A DNA stretch of 64,000 nucleotides from Alentia gelatinosa. Its lineage: Eukaryota > Annelida > Polychaeta > Phyllodocida > Polynoidae. This document shows, piece after piece, positions 1 through 12,340 of this stretch (position 1 is its first letter; the number at the start of each line of letters is the position of its first letter). The stretch is from positions 33,197,360 to 33,261,359 of the forward strand of contig OX465583.1 in NCBI GenBank assembly GCA_950022655.1, given 5' to 3'. The position numbers were made by a program, and so were the translations under genes. The notes below the pieces were generated by a model that had not been told where the DNA came from, did no database searches, and was given only the letters and a program-made list of their open reading frames with translations.

Positions 1-1130
1 GTAGCAAGAGATAAAGTAAAGCTCCTCGTCAGTCACCTCGCCATTGCAGTCACTACTCCCACCAGGGGCGCTCATTCTCCCATCGCAGGACCAGTGTAGA
101 TCCTCTGTAGCCGTCCCCTAAGAACACCAGTAAAAAGACGGGGCACCCGTTGAGAGGTTTACACTGGTGCCCTGAGCAGGTCCTGATGAGTCTTTGTTTG
201 TCAGCGTCGCGCCTCCAGATGAACCCATTTGCCGTGATGGAGGACGGGCTGAGGTGGTAGGTAGCTCTACTGCACCAACACATCAACTGTAAATTGGTGC
301 GAGCAACAGTCTGGACAGCATCAGGGAAACGCAAACAAACCGGAATGGTTTTTCTTTCTTTAGAGAAACTATAGTAACTTGTGTAAGCGAAAATGTGCCA
401 CATTTCAATCTGATATTCCAATGATAATAAATAAACAGCATGTTTTCTAGGTAATATACCACACCTGGGATGATAAAAGAAATAAAGATAGGATTCAAAT
501 TAGACAGGCTTCACAAAGTATGAGCTAAACCAAACCAATGTTTAAGTGCTTTCCATGAACCATCGTTTTCCTACTTTGTACTACACCAGATAATGCTGCA
601 TTTCGGTATTTAAACTAATGGTAACTCAAATATAATGGCATGATACTTCAAAATTACATCCCAGACTGTATTTCTAAATAAACGTAGATGTATCTGCATA
701 CAGAATATAGTCAAAACAGTGTCAAAGTTCGAACAGCTGAATAACCACCTAATTTGTGACATTAGTAGATATCGTGTTGGGTGATGTGTTCTAGCAGAGG
801 TTCTAAATGAATTTAATGGTTAATGATCAGCTTCCAAACACCAGCACATGGATTTGAAATACCGGTAGGATTCGTCCTCGGGGCATATATAGTAGTCTAG
901 TAGGAGCTAAATAGGGACCAACTAACTGTGACCCACCAGCCCTCGGGTTAGCTATAAGTCAATTCTGTCTCCGACACCCATGTATTAACCTGTCAGGCTG
1001 TTTGTAGTTCACCTTTAATTGACACTAGCGCCCGGCCACCCAGCTACCCAAGCCCTCCCATTTAGGCCTCATCAGAAAAAAATCCAATTCACGGTCTGGT
1101 GGGTTTACCTGGCTGTCTGTCTTCACTGAG
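1..1130. other. AT-rich non-coding stretch
   Basis: No exon-like frame, RNA gene or repeat was recognised. Near position 60-75 the words CCACCAGGGGCGCTC resemble a CTCF site but have one G too few in the central run. The short open frames on both strands have no recognisable domain and are of chance length. Confidence 0.6.
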
Positions 1131-1179
1131 GCAGAAAGAGTGTGGTTAGATGATGGTCGAGAGCGGGTCCTGTTCTTTG

Positions 1180-1790
1180 CGAGCCTACATTTCTTATCAG
1201 CAACAGCCATCCTCCACCATCACTATCATCCGTCTCTCTGTAGGGAAACAGCTTCTTCTGATAAGCATACCTTACCTGGTCCTCCAGCCTCACAGCCAGG
1301 AACATTACCACCATCACTTCCAGAACCCTCACAATTCTTACCAGTTCAGCGCTATTCTGCTATCACACCCTAACATTTCCCTCTTCAATTTTGCCACATC
1401 CAGCACTACAGAAACCTATTCACTGTCTGAGCATGAGCAACCAATCTTATAGGCTTAACACCAACCGCCTCCACAACATTAGTATAACGGCCCAACATCT
1501 CATCTTCTCTCACCACACACTACCCACAACACTAGCGCACATAGTGACACCCGTTACCAACACCAGGTCCCCCACCCAGTATTGGCACGTGGATGATTAC
1601 AGGCCTGGGTCCCTTGTTGAAACCGCTACGCCTGGCAACCCAGGTATTACTGCCTGCAAGCCTGCCAATTATCCTGGAATTAATACTAATTACAGACTCA
1701 AAAGCCAGGATTTGTTCTCTTTGAGATGGAGTGGGTTCCATTTACCATCTCCCAGTGTTCCAGATGCGAACTAACACGCCCAGCGGGGGT
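1180..1790 (+). other. G-poor (C/A/T-rich) strand-asymmetric stretch
   Basis: The plus strand is poor in G and rich in CAC, ATC and TCC words. This opens several overlapping plus-strand frames (1150-1452 and 1391-1774). Their translations (His, Ser, Thr and Pro rich) match no family I recognise, and neither has a convincing splice pattern. I read the open frames as a by-product of composition. The asymmetry itself is what can be seen. Confidence 0.5.
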
Positions 1791-4430
1791 GTGATAACTG
1801 CTCGTATTATCGCCCGCAGTCCTTGAGAATTAATAAGGAGAAGAAGACAGTGCCAATGTTTAACAATAAGCTCCACGTTGGCCCAGCCTCGTCAGTATAA
1901 TCTTCAGTGTAAATGAATAAAGCTATCGTTTCTCAGCGTTAAGGCTTCTCCGACCTAATAAGCCACTAACGTTTTCACCTTAACACAACATACATGCCAT
2001 CACTTATTACCATCGCCATTTGCCTGTGCCCATGACAAATAGGCCCTTCGTAGAGCGCCCTGCCCATCAATGCCTACTGTAAATTTCAAGCCATGCATAA
2101 TTCAGCACTGGCTGTCCCACAATGAAGAGATGTGTTTGCCCAACCTGTTTTTGCCATTCCAACCGCTTCTTCAGCATCACCGAGGTCTGCCATGTGAGGG
2201 ATTATGAAGTTTGTTTATAAATAATACACCAATCTATTCCACGTAGTTCCTGGTGTAGCCGATGTAGTCCTAGCTCTCAGGTATTGCGGTAATGATAATC
2301 CCATCTATATACGTTTAGCTCACATTAAGGAGTTTTCAATCCCGAGTATATTACATATATGCAATCGATCGTTGTGCATATCTGTCCTTTTCATCCTAGT
2401 GATAACTCAAAGAGGCAGTCTCGCAAAATGCGATAATTGCGCGGCGTCCTTGACCAAAGTATGCGGACGTACAGTACGGGAAGATAAAGCCCAATTACTG
2501 ACTAGAGTCGAATGAGTATCATCCTAATGTACGAGGCGTTGGTAGTGCTTTTTTTCTTCTGAAATGCAGCTTGCGCGCAAATTGCCTGTCTCTGCAGTAA
2601 CAGTCAGCCAGTGGCCTTGGATAAGGCTTGAATTACCACTTCCATTAGCGCGGTGTTATCTATGCAAGAATCAAAGAAGCATTTTAATTGTGATTCCGAG
2701 GCGACGGTCTATGCAATCTAATAGTAATACCGCAGTGACGTCCGGAAGCCATCTCATTGTCGTGGTAGTATCAAGTTTACCCAATACACATACATTTATG
2801 ACGGCCTCACGGGTATGAATTGATATTCTGAGTGCACCAATAGCTTGTATAACATATTACACCGCATGTATAAAGGCTTTCCGGCTAAATTGATAGGCTG
2901 ATAGAGGAAATACTGTCGCTGTATTTCAGACGCCTCATATAGATAGGATAATAGAAAGTAACCTCCACTAAAAATACACCTAATTATACAGCTATACGAG
3001 CAAGAGGCTGGTGCTAGTGGCGTATGGCATTGAGAATGACACACACATAGACTCGAGAGAGGGGAATTCATCCTCTCCGACCCAGACGTCCTACAGATCT
3101 GGCGCCATTCCCTCGAGCGATGCTCCTGGTACGCGTCGAACTAATAAGTCCACCCAGCGGCCCTGTGTTGAGGACTATTGTATCTCCTCACAGGGCCCTA
3201 CATAACACCTCAGCCATTTATATATACCCTTCCCCCCGCTAGTCCTAGGAGAAGTACCCTTCATTAAAATCACCCCGCATACTTGGCAGCTCGGCGGTGC
3301 TCCACACTAACTCACTACGAGCTCAGCAGTAGCTCAGCAGTGGGCGAGCTGGTGCGTATTCACAATTGGACGGCTGAGGAACGGAGTCTATACGGCAGGT
3401 AATTTTCTACAGTGGCCCGCCTGAATACATAAATACAATGTAGCCATTGTGACCAACATATTCAATGGCTATACTGGATATTCCAGCGAGGTTCTTGCCT
3501 GTATGTAGATTATAAATTGCAAATAAAAAAAGGGGAAACAAGAGGTGCTCACCATGCTTTATTCACCTCCTATCAAACCTGCATCTGGCTGCCCGCGGTA
3601 ATCAGGGACTCCTTGTAGAATAGACCTTCTAGACCGGCTTCTACCCTGGGGAGGGTGTGCTCGAGCCCATTGAGAGGATCACCTCTCCGTCTGGCCTGCC
3701 CTGGAGCATGGATCTGGATCAGTTGGCAATGATCAAATCTATGTAGCTGCCTGCAATCTGTATGCCCACTTGACCAGACAGACTGGCCGACAGACAATGT
3801 CCTGTGGTGCCAACTCGATAAAGATAAACCAGAGGATAGACATAATCTGGGTCCGGACGGCTGGCGGGCAGGATAATCGAGATCCTTTTATGAGGTAGTA
3901 TATATCGATAAGCTTTCATCTCTGTTTAGATTGTATAGGAATAACCCATTAAGCAGAAATGAGTATTAAGTGTATAAATATATTTAGTGTAATTCAGGAG
4001 GGTAGATTAACTATGTTCTTGGCAGTGCATTAGATTCAGTGTTATTCTGTTGCTTACAATAGAATGAGCAGCTCGTAAAAGATAAGTTGAGCTACTCATC
4101 CATATTCTTAAAGGGAGACATTTCCACACGTCTAGGCTTATTCCTATGTATTTCACGCATCATAAGCATACAGAAGAACGAGCATTTATAAGCTTATAGA
4201 AGCACCGATGCTGAGAGTTTTGGTATTCCCCTACTCATATCACACTCATCGATCAATCATGCCTCAACTGCCTTTATTTGCGGTTAAAGAGGTGGCTCTT
4301 TCGGTTAAGCATACAGGAATACATTAGGTCAATGTAGGTTAAGTTTTATATATGGACTTAGATTAGAAGTGTCACACTGTATTAAAGCTCCGATGTATGC
4401 CTGGGATATAGGCAGCTCAAACTGCTGGTA
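1791..4430. other. AT-rich non-coding stretch
   Basis: No coding signal was seen. A small duplication, AGCTCAGCAGT twice in succession, lies near 3320-3345. A 7-bp hairpin (GAAATAC/GTATTTC) lies near 2905. A let-7-like word at 3891 is rejected below. Nothing else was recognised. Confidence 0.6.
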
Positions 4431-5120
4431 CCAGGCGACTTAATGAGGGGGGCTTACAACAGGAGGACTGACAGTGACACACGAGAGTTGTGATGGATGG
4501 GGATCTTCCACACAGCAGCCACCATCTTCGGGCCCCGTGCCTGCCCCATTACCACCAGCCCCCATCCCGAGCCCTCCACGCATCACACCAAATTTAGCAG
4601 AACAAGGCTTGAGAATGCTGCGGTGAATACCTGAAACCCCCCGCACCTCCGACGTTAAAGACCCATAGATTACCGCCGCCGCCGCCAACCCGGCCCTACC
4701 CGCCTCATTGCGCGAAGAATGAGGAACTGCTGTGTGAAAGGAAGGCTCGCAGAAAGTGGCTTCGTGCTTTAATACCGGAGAATGCCGGGAGACAGCGGCG
4801 CGGGAAGCTGTCCGTACGGCTGAGCGCAGAAATGGATGACATTTCGATTGGTTGGCTGGTTGTGGCGCTCTGAGGGGTATTTAAGGGTATTGAACAACTG
4901 GGAGCAGCTCTGGGCCCGCGGTTTTATACTGTCTGATTTTATCAATAACTCACACGTGCTTGCCGCCCCGGAGCAGGCGAGCCACTTGGCCGCGAGCTGC
5001 TCACGCTCTGCCTGTCTCTTGTGAATCGTTCCACGGCAGGCTGTCATAGGAGCTTCTCCTTCTGGTCGCCCCTAATTGTCTCCGCCACTCTGACCACTCC
5101 CGATATCCGCAGCCCCATTT
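4430..5120. promoter_or_regulatory. CpG-rich island, candidate regulatory block
   Basis: This segment is clearly richer in G+C and CpG than its flanks. It includes a short CCG run at about 4673-4686 and a stretch reading like conserved non-coding DNA at 4740-5050 (GATTTTATCAATAA, CACACGTG and GGGCCCGCGG words). Open frames on both strands here (about 80-90 codons) overlap each other and have no domain. Regulatory function is inferred from composition only. A 5' non-coding exon cannot be excluded. Confidence 0.3.
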
Positions 5121-6450
5121 GAATATGTGTATCAGTAATCCATAATCCCAAGTGGTGCTTTGAAATGTTACGTCGTGCTAATCATACTTAACCCGATGGG
5201 CGGTTTCAAGTAGGAAGTCGCATTGTTTATTATCCATCAGTGATGTAACATTTTAGCAATGGTTGACAATGGGAACAGCTGTCAGAAAAGGGTGATTTCA
5301 AGCTGTTACCTTTCATTGTGAAAGCGGTGTGAATCCGTTGAAAAATGAATTAGAATTATGTCTCTTCCAATGCACATCGTAAAACGTCTATCATTCTTCT
5401 AAATTGATTCTAAATCTGACTATTGAACAACGTGATTGATTCAGGCTACTCAGTGTATAATTAGGGAAAGTGCTATTTCCTCATTTCAAACACGTAGAAG
5501 ATTCTAGAAAGGCACTTAATCCATTACCTGAAAGTAACTTCCTAAGGGTCACGCAGCTAAGACTCCTTACATTAATGATCGCGCTAAGCTCACAAAGTGA
5601 TAAATGTACACGGCCAAGGTAGAGTAGGCTCACATTTAAAGATTCATGCGGTTGTCAGGAGTTGATCATTAAAGACTCGACCATTGACCCTTCATTAATG
5701 GGCTTCTATAAATATCCCGAGCTGCTCGTGTGAACTGCTTACCACCAGCCACAGCTACTCTGCCAGCAGTTTTTGTCCCGTTATCTTTTTACTGTCAGCC
5801 TTAATAACTTAGCTACAGTCTACCCGTGTTTCCATGTGAAGTTTAGTTGGTATTTTTTTAAACGCCTTTAAGAGTTTCTCCAATGAGCAAGTACTGTGCT
5901 TTTCTATATGTCATTATTCCCATTTAAGAATTGGAAAAACCAAGATAGATTGTTAATTGCTTATTTAGAACCTAAACAAAACAAAAGGTATCAAAATGAT
6001 TGTAGAAAATTTCTCTACTTATCAGAACTGGATTTAGATTTAGCTTCCACATGGAATTCTAAGAATCTTCACCCATATTCTAGAACTTTTAACATGATTT
6101 CTGAGAAAGTACGTCAAAAATGAAAACAATTATGAGAATCTTTGTAAACCAAGTCAAAAATAAGTACTTTTCAGTCCCCTATATGTTTCCACGGCCTGTA
6201 GCGGGACAGCGATATTACATTAAGGGGGGAGGGGGTCTATACACCAATGCGAGCGGATCTCGTTGCATAGAATCTGCCTTTATTTCGGAGTTGCCATTCA
6301 GCATTATACCAGCTTAATGCAGGTGCAGTGTGCAATGTGTCGCACGTGCTGTGTTAAGCCATCTGACGTACTGTGCACGACAGCGTGTGAGTAGCATGCA
6401 ACTTGCGGCATATTATAGGAAGTATACCGCAAACAACACACAGGATCACC
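5121..6450. other. AT-rich non-coding stretch
   Basis: Mostly AT-rich. The 75-codon frame at 5896-6123 has no recognisable domain and chance length. Around 6390-6460 the word TAGCATGC recurs with 63-bp spacing, suggesting a decayed local duplication that leads into the hairpin at 6457. Confidence 0.55.
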
Positions 6451-6456
6451 AATGTA

Positions 6457-6484
6457 GCATGCCACCTGCCACAGGGTGGCATGC
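6457..6484. repeat. Perfect 10-bp-arm hairpin
   Basis: GCATGCCACC is followed after 8 bases by its exact complement GGTGGCATGC. The loop is TGCCACAG. The surrounding 6390-6500 segment carries a degenerate second copy of the left arm 63 bp upstream. This could be a remnant of a small inverted-repeat element or simply a local palindrome. It is too short to be a microRNA precursor. Confidence 0.55.
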
Positions 6485-6683
6485 ATCATGCAGTAAGTAT
6501 AGGATATCTCACAGCCAGACACTCCGACGGGAGACCTGAATTCAGGGACTTCATATGTAGACCGCCCACTGTATTTGATTGCCCGATATTGTTCCTGGTG
6601 ATACATCGAGGCAGAGTATGACCTTTTCAGGACACAATTCTAGATTCAAGTCTTATTACTGATAGTCCCCTGCTTCTTAATAT

Positions 6684-6697
6684 GTTGCCATGGTGAC
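6684..6697. promoter_or_regulatory. RFX X-box-like palindrome
   Basis: GTTGCCATGGTGAC matches the RFX X-box consensus GTHNYYATRRNAAC at 13 of 14 positions and is nearly self-complementary. RFX proteins bind such sites in ciliary and other genes of animals. Single sites with one mismatch are expected by chance several times in 64 kb, so this is a weak call. Confidence 0.25.
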
Positions 6698-6879
6698 AAA
6701 TCAGAGTAATACAAGCCTAGGAGGCAATATCATAACCCATATCTCGTGCGTTATTATCTTATCGTGGCTGAACGGTTTACTGATATCTAGTAGCCTATTA
6801 CGCTAGGAAACGTATATTGGCGGTACGCTGTAGCCCTATCCCACAAGGAGTGATGAGCAGCGTACAAGTAGTAGACGGA

Positions 6880-7980
6880 TTGGGGTTCTGGGTCAGGTGA
6901 CCAGCATGCACAACGTCCTCGGTGCTTTGGCCTTAATTAAAGTCACACCAGCAGAAAACCTGGCCGGCTTATTGGCAGATCTTGGCGCTTTCTGGTGATG
7001 TAGGAAACACACACTCACACAACACAACAAACACAAGAAAGCGTCACAAAACACAACCCAAGCTCTCCTTCCCCTTTGCTCCTCCGCTGAGGCGGCAGCT
7101 CGCTGAGCCATAAGCTGCGGCCAGCGGTTCTATTTGCAGAACCAGGTGACTTCCTTATTTTAGTCGCGGCAATGATGACCTTTGTCGTCTTCAGGTTAAC
7201 ATGGCTTTCTTTGAAGCCGAATTTTTAGCCAGTCGGCAGGCCCAGCGACACGGGAGCGCCAGCCTTTTTAAAGCCGGCGAATAACATCACATTGCGGATT
7301 CCACTGGAGGAGCTGACACTGCCGGAGAAGGAGGAGTCCCCACCTGTCGTCCGCTCTACGGCCCCTCAGCGAAAACCTGCAAATCCCTCCCCCTTCCCCT
7401 TCCTTCACCTGATCTCCGGCCACTAATTTAGACTTGCGGTGCCTCAGTCACGCTAATTCGGACCTACAAACTGCTACTTGTCGGCTTTTCTTTTATCACC
7501 CAGTGAGTTTTTTCCTCATCGTCCTCTCCAGTTTATATTCCTCCCCAAGGCTGAGCCCTACAAACGAGGCACCCAATTTGCGGCATAATGTTCCGACCTG
7601 TAACATGGGTACCTGTTAGGGCAGTCGCTGGTTTGGATGGGGATTTTTTGGGTCGTCGTTTTAGCCTTTGAAGTAAGATCATTAGTCAAAATAGGAGGAA
7701 GGGAGGGAGGCCCTACGCCTCCCCTTCACCAACAACACCCTGTCTCCCCCTGCGGCCCACACCGCTACACATCCAATGGATACCTGCTGAGTCCTCCAAG
7801 GAGAAGTTTCCATGGCAAGATCTCATCTCCATGACAACAAGCAGTCCCAGTGCGCCGGTCGGATCTTTACAAATGCTTTGCGGGGTCTTCTGTCTGTATT
7901 CTAGAACCAGTGATCCGATTTCACTCGGCCTTGTCAGCTCGGTGAGCCTGCAGGAGGAGTGAGGGCCGCCACCCAACGTG
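6880..7980. promoter_or_regulatory. Base-balanced, CNE-like block with paired X-box-like sites
   Basis: The block has mixed composition and many known-type motif words (TTAATTAAAG, TGACCTTTG, AGGTGACTT). Two X-box-like sites, each 13/14, lie 19 bp apart at 7806-7819 (GTTTCCATGGCAAG) and 7825-7838 (ATCTCCATGACAAC). Open frames on both strands have no domains. This is a candidate enhancer or promoter-proximal region on sequence character alone. Confidence 0.25.
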
Positions 7981-7997
7981 TCCCCAGTGTAAGCGTA

Positions 7998-8351
7998 ATG
8001 AGAGAGTTAAGGATTGGTCCCACGGCTGTGCATACGTTCAATATGAGTAGCGATTCTGATATCAAATATATTTTTAAGATGCTTTCTCACGAAGAATCAA
8101 CAACTCTTCTTACCCAGATTAATGACTTAGATTTTAGATGGGATGAAACGCCTTTCATATGTGGTATCATTTCCTTATCCCCATTATATGGGTATATGTT
8201 ATATACAAATGATCATCTCAGTGCATCAGCCGGGAACACCAATAACATTTTAGCCCACACTGCGAACATTGCAGGGGACAATAACCTGATAATAACAAGA
8301 ACAACAAGAACATGGGAGTCAGTGGGAAATTGGCGTTATCCTCATACTTGA
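7998..8351 (+). other. Unassigned 118-codon open frame
   Basis: An ATG at 7998 opens a frame of 118 codons ending at 8351. An alternative ATG at 8043 gives about 103 codons beginning Met-Ser-Ser-Asp-Ser-Asp. The composition is ordinary (acidic N-terminus, no signal peptide, no membrane segment), and I recognise no family. Its length is within chance expectation for this much sequence. It has no promoter or splice context that would support it. It is listed because it is one of the more protein-like frames. Confidence 0.1.
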
Positions 8352-8399
8352 GACCAAGTATAGCTAGAGAGAGACCGCCCATTCAGAAAAAAAGCGATG

Positions 8400-11300
8400 G
8401 CTGGGGTGGGTGAGTGGCTGGTGAGAGGGGGTAAGTATCTCCGCAGTGAGATATCAGTGGGTGTATCTGCGGGGACGTCGGTAAAAGGGGAGCGGAGATA
8501 TCTCGCCTCCTGGGTATTGGGCAGGCACGGCACGGACACGGGACACGGCGACTGATTTGTGGCGCAATGGGACTTGATGAAAAGATGTGCTGGTCACTGG
8601 AGCCTCTCGGGGTCCTGCGAGTGGCGTTAGAAGGGAAGCCATGACCGGTGCGGAGGAGCCGGGGGAATGACGGGGTGAGGAGGGGTTGTTAGTGGGTGAA
8701 TAGTTATGGTTAGTTCGAAGGTGGGATATCCAACATGTACATCAACGTTAATTAATCCCTAAATATGCGTAGATTAAATCTTAATATATGCATAGATCAT
8801 ATCACGTTGGATCTCACCATCTGAGGACAGAGTAGGTATATTTGCGGAAACGAACCGAAGTAAATGTAAAGCCATCTAGTTTTGTTTTGAACTAACCTGG
8901 ACCTATTTCAAATGGAAATATTTTGTACATGCAATCAGGATGTCTTAAATTCTTATCGAGCAAAATATACATAGTTTGATCACAGGCCCAAAAAGATTCT
9001 TAGAAATTGTTCCTCACACATGCAGGGTAGGAAACTAGGCAATGCATGAGCATTTATAATATTGCACTCACACTCCCTCCTACACACATCTCCACATTTC
9101 ACCTTACGTTTCGTTGAGATGATCTCCTGGTTCACAACCCAGTGCATTGCATCTGATTCCATACGTTTTACCCTGCAATCGGTAAACCGGCGAAAAAGTG
9201 ACGGTGGCGCCACACGTATGTGGCGGAGGTGAGTGGCCGACCACGCCGAGGGTGTCGCCGGCAAATTGAATCTCTTATCGCCACCGCCAGGCGGGTCGTC
9301 AGCCCTCCTGTAAGGCAGTAAGTATTCATCACCTGCTTGGTGCCGGCGACCGCACCCCGCCCCATAGACCACCCCTAATGGCACGCCAGGTACCAGAGCA
9401 GCAGACGACACTCGGACGTTCGTAGACTGTGGCGCTCCTAACGGGCGGCCGCGACGAGCACGCACATTTGTTTCTTGTGTGCTTCATTTCGAGGTCAGGG
9501 GATCATTATCCTGACTATAGGGGACTGTCAGCACCAGAACAGGGTGTATAGCTAGCTATAGGATGAAGGCCCATGCTTACTGAGCGGTTAGGCTATAGTG
9601 TACATAACTTTGATCAGGTAAAAAGCCATGCTCACGTAAAGATCCATGCTTATGTATCAGTGAGGATTTAGAGTCTTCTGTTGAAACATCACTAGAGAGA
9701 AGAGCCTTTAACATTATCAGGAATTCTCCGCATTTGATCCAATCTTCTGATCCTGTCAAGTCAAGAAGCGAACTCCAGATAGTATACCTTGGTGCCTCCC
9801 TTCTGGAAAATGTCATCAGCCGATTTAGGTTGACGATATTAATCTCTTTATAAGTACAACTATTACGCAGACCCCAAAATGAAAAGTAAAATAGGAGTAA
9901 TATTGGGCCAGAAATGGATATTGATAGTTTTGATTTGCAATAAACAGATCCCGGAGAGAATGTATTGGGAAAATTGTTATTCTTCTAATGGGCAAGGTAG
10001 CGTCTATCAAGTTTCGATTGCTTTAAAATGCAAATCTAATTTTGAGCTCATTACGTGGTGTTCTTCAAGGAGATGAGACAATGAAGAGATGTCTGATTGC
10101 TTTGAAGAGTTTCGGTAGATCACATTTCGCGAGGCTAGGGGGAAATTAATAATGTATAATAGTCTGTATCTAGGAGGACGAAGGCAGCTGTACTGTTTGT
10201 ACTGCCTGTGGAGTAGAGTTCATGAATGATAACTCACATGCAGAAAATCAGATACAGGCATAGGTATATATCTATAATTCATACTATCAGCAGTCAATCT
10301 ATACAAAATTATATATGCCAGTGAGCAGCGAATTCCATGATGATTTTTTCACAGCAACAACAGGACAGAATAAAAAAAACATGACACGTTAGACCTTCTT
10401 TCAATGTCGTTTTAGAAAATATTCACGGTTTGTACAGAATGAGTGAGTATTCACTAAGACAAAAAATTAGGTGGTTTCGTTGACGTTCCTCCGAGAGTAC
10501 TCCTGGTTGATGGAATGAGATTGGAAACTTTCGCCTGGGTCACTGTGCCACGGCTGAGTGGTGTGTTTATATTAACCTCCATGTCTACATCATCTTCAGT
10601 CCGCTTCGGTGCTGGCTGCCCGACCTCCCTGTTACACTAAAAACCACACTCTATATTGCTATATACCCACCACACTGCACCCACTCTCAGGTGTACTCTA
10701 CTTCCTGAACTCAACACAATTAGTGTTTTTTTGTTCCTCCAGGGCAGTTGAGACATAATTACTTCAGGTGTTTCAAACAGTTTATTTGTGGAAGCGTCAG
10801 GAAATGACTGACACGAATTGCGTACGCCCCGCTGGTATGACCCCAGTCCACATGACGCTGTCCTCATATATTGTCTATCTTGGCTTCTGGCCAAATGTGG
10901 AATGGCACCCAACATGCAATGCTAGATCAAACAGATAGATACCCAACGAGCAAGAGGGAATTATTTAAAGCGCCCATTTTGTCACCATACCTTCCTGTGC
11001 ATTTTCCTATGCTGTATTGTAATGGTTATTTTCTGTTTTCAGGTGAGTAATTGTGTGTCATGAAACTACGTCGGAGGTATATATGAAGAGTGCGACAGTT
11101 GAAAGTGAGTACAGTAACATGATATTTCCTGTGTGTAAGATGGGTTAAGATTGATGTGTTGTGATACCTGACCTGGAATACATAGCAAGTAGATTTAAGC
11201 ATGGGAGAAAACGAAATGCGCTGTGAGAATACATACTGCTGTGCCATTTAAGAGGGACCCATGCTGAAAGTGGTTTGTATTCTAATGACAGGTTTTAACA

Positions 11301-12340
11301 TCTTTAAAGTGACAAAATACTGTTTCCCGAGTTTCTAACTCTGCAAGGATAGAATCTTGATACAAGAGAAAATCCGAACACATGTATACTAGTAAGGGGA
11401 CGTGGCTTAGTTGGCATAAGTTAATCAAATGTCTTGTATTTGGCATAAGCTAATCTTCTGACCTTTGAACAATGTATCTGATCATACATATACATAGATG
11501 CCATGTTCAAGGGGTCACAGATAAACTGATTGTGTCGTTTAATTAACCTTTCAACAACAACCTCAAAGATAAACGGATGAAATGAGATTTCATTGTTCTT
11601 AATGAAGGAAATAAAAAACCTTTTAGATAGGAATACAGAGATAAACACGAGCACGTTCTCAAAGTGTGGCAGGGAGTTTGTATGTACAACTGTTAGATGT
11701 CTCTCACCCCGTCTCTAGGGAGCCCTGTCTCAGTTGACGGGTGGAGAAAGATACCCAGGTGTGCCCACCCAACCCTGCCTTGTCACCTCCAGAGTACTAA
11801 AAGAGCGAACCAGGCGCTAACCGACTTGTAAGTGAGTAAGACCAACAGATGATTAATCACCGAAAGACAGGACGTGGAGGTCACCAAGGACCTGTTCCTA
11901 AGAGACTCACAAATTATTATCCAAGAAAGTTGCATTTTCACCATATGTTCACTTTTCCCATTCAAAATAAAGATCAATAGGGTCGATTTGTTTCTGAATT
12001 CTTTAATATTCAGTAACCCAATTTTGTATTGGTTGTCCAGCAAAATGGTGTAGTTTTATAGGAGAATATTGATAGGGAATTTAGTGAAGGAAATTTCCCA
12101 GATTGGTTTTAGGAACTTGCCCATGTTTGACTCGGGCCGGACATACGGGTGACCTGCACAGGGCTGGTGTACCCCGCCCTCGAGCCGATTTTATTCTCAC
12201 GTTACAGTCGCTTCTAACCTGTATTAGTGTCTCTGTGGTCTCTGCTTTCAGCCCACATTCACCGTAACGTGAAGGAATAATTGTACAGAATCAGTCCACT
12301 GATTCCGGTATGATTACACTCCTTTAGAAAAAGACCTGTG
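8400..12340. other. Mainly AT-rich non-coding stretch
   Basis: A purine-rich patch lies at 8390-8700 and a CpG-enriched patch at 9180-9460 that opens a 161-codon minus-strand frame (8980-9465). That frame is Arg-rich and domain-free, and I do not accept it as a gene. From 9500 to 12340 the sequence is AT-rich with nothing recognised. A palindromic or repeat origin cannot be judged by eye. Confidence 0.5.

Noticed and set aside
3891..3900. let-7-like seed TGAGGTAGTA
   Set aside because: The next bases (TATATCG) diverge from let-7 and no complementary arm lies within 100 bp, so no hairpin forms.
8980..9465. 161-codon minus-strand frame
   Set aside because: Arg-rich, opened by a CpG-enriched patch with few stops. 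No domain, and another domain-free frame overlaps it.
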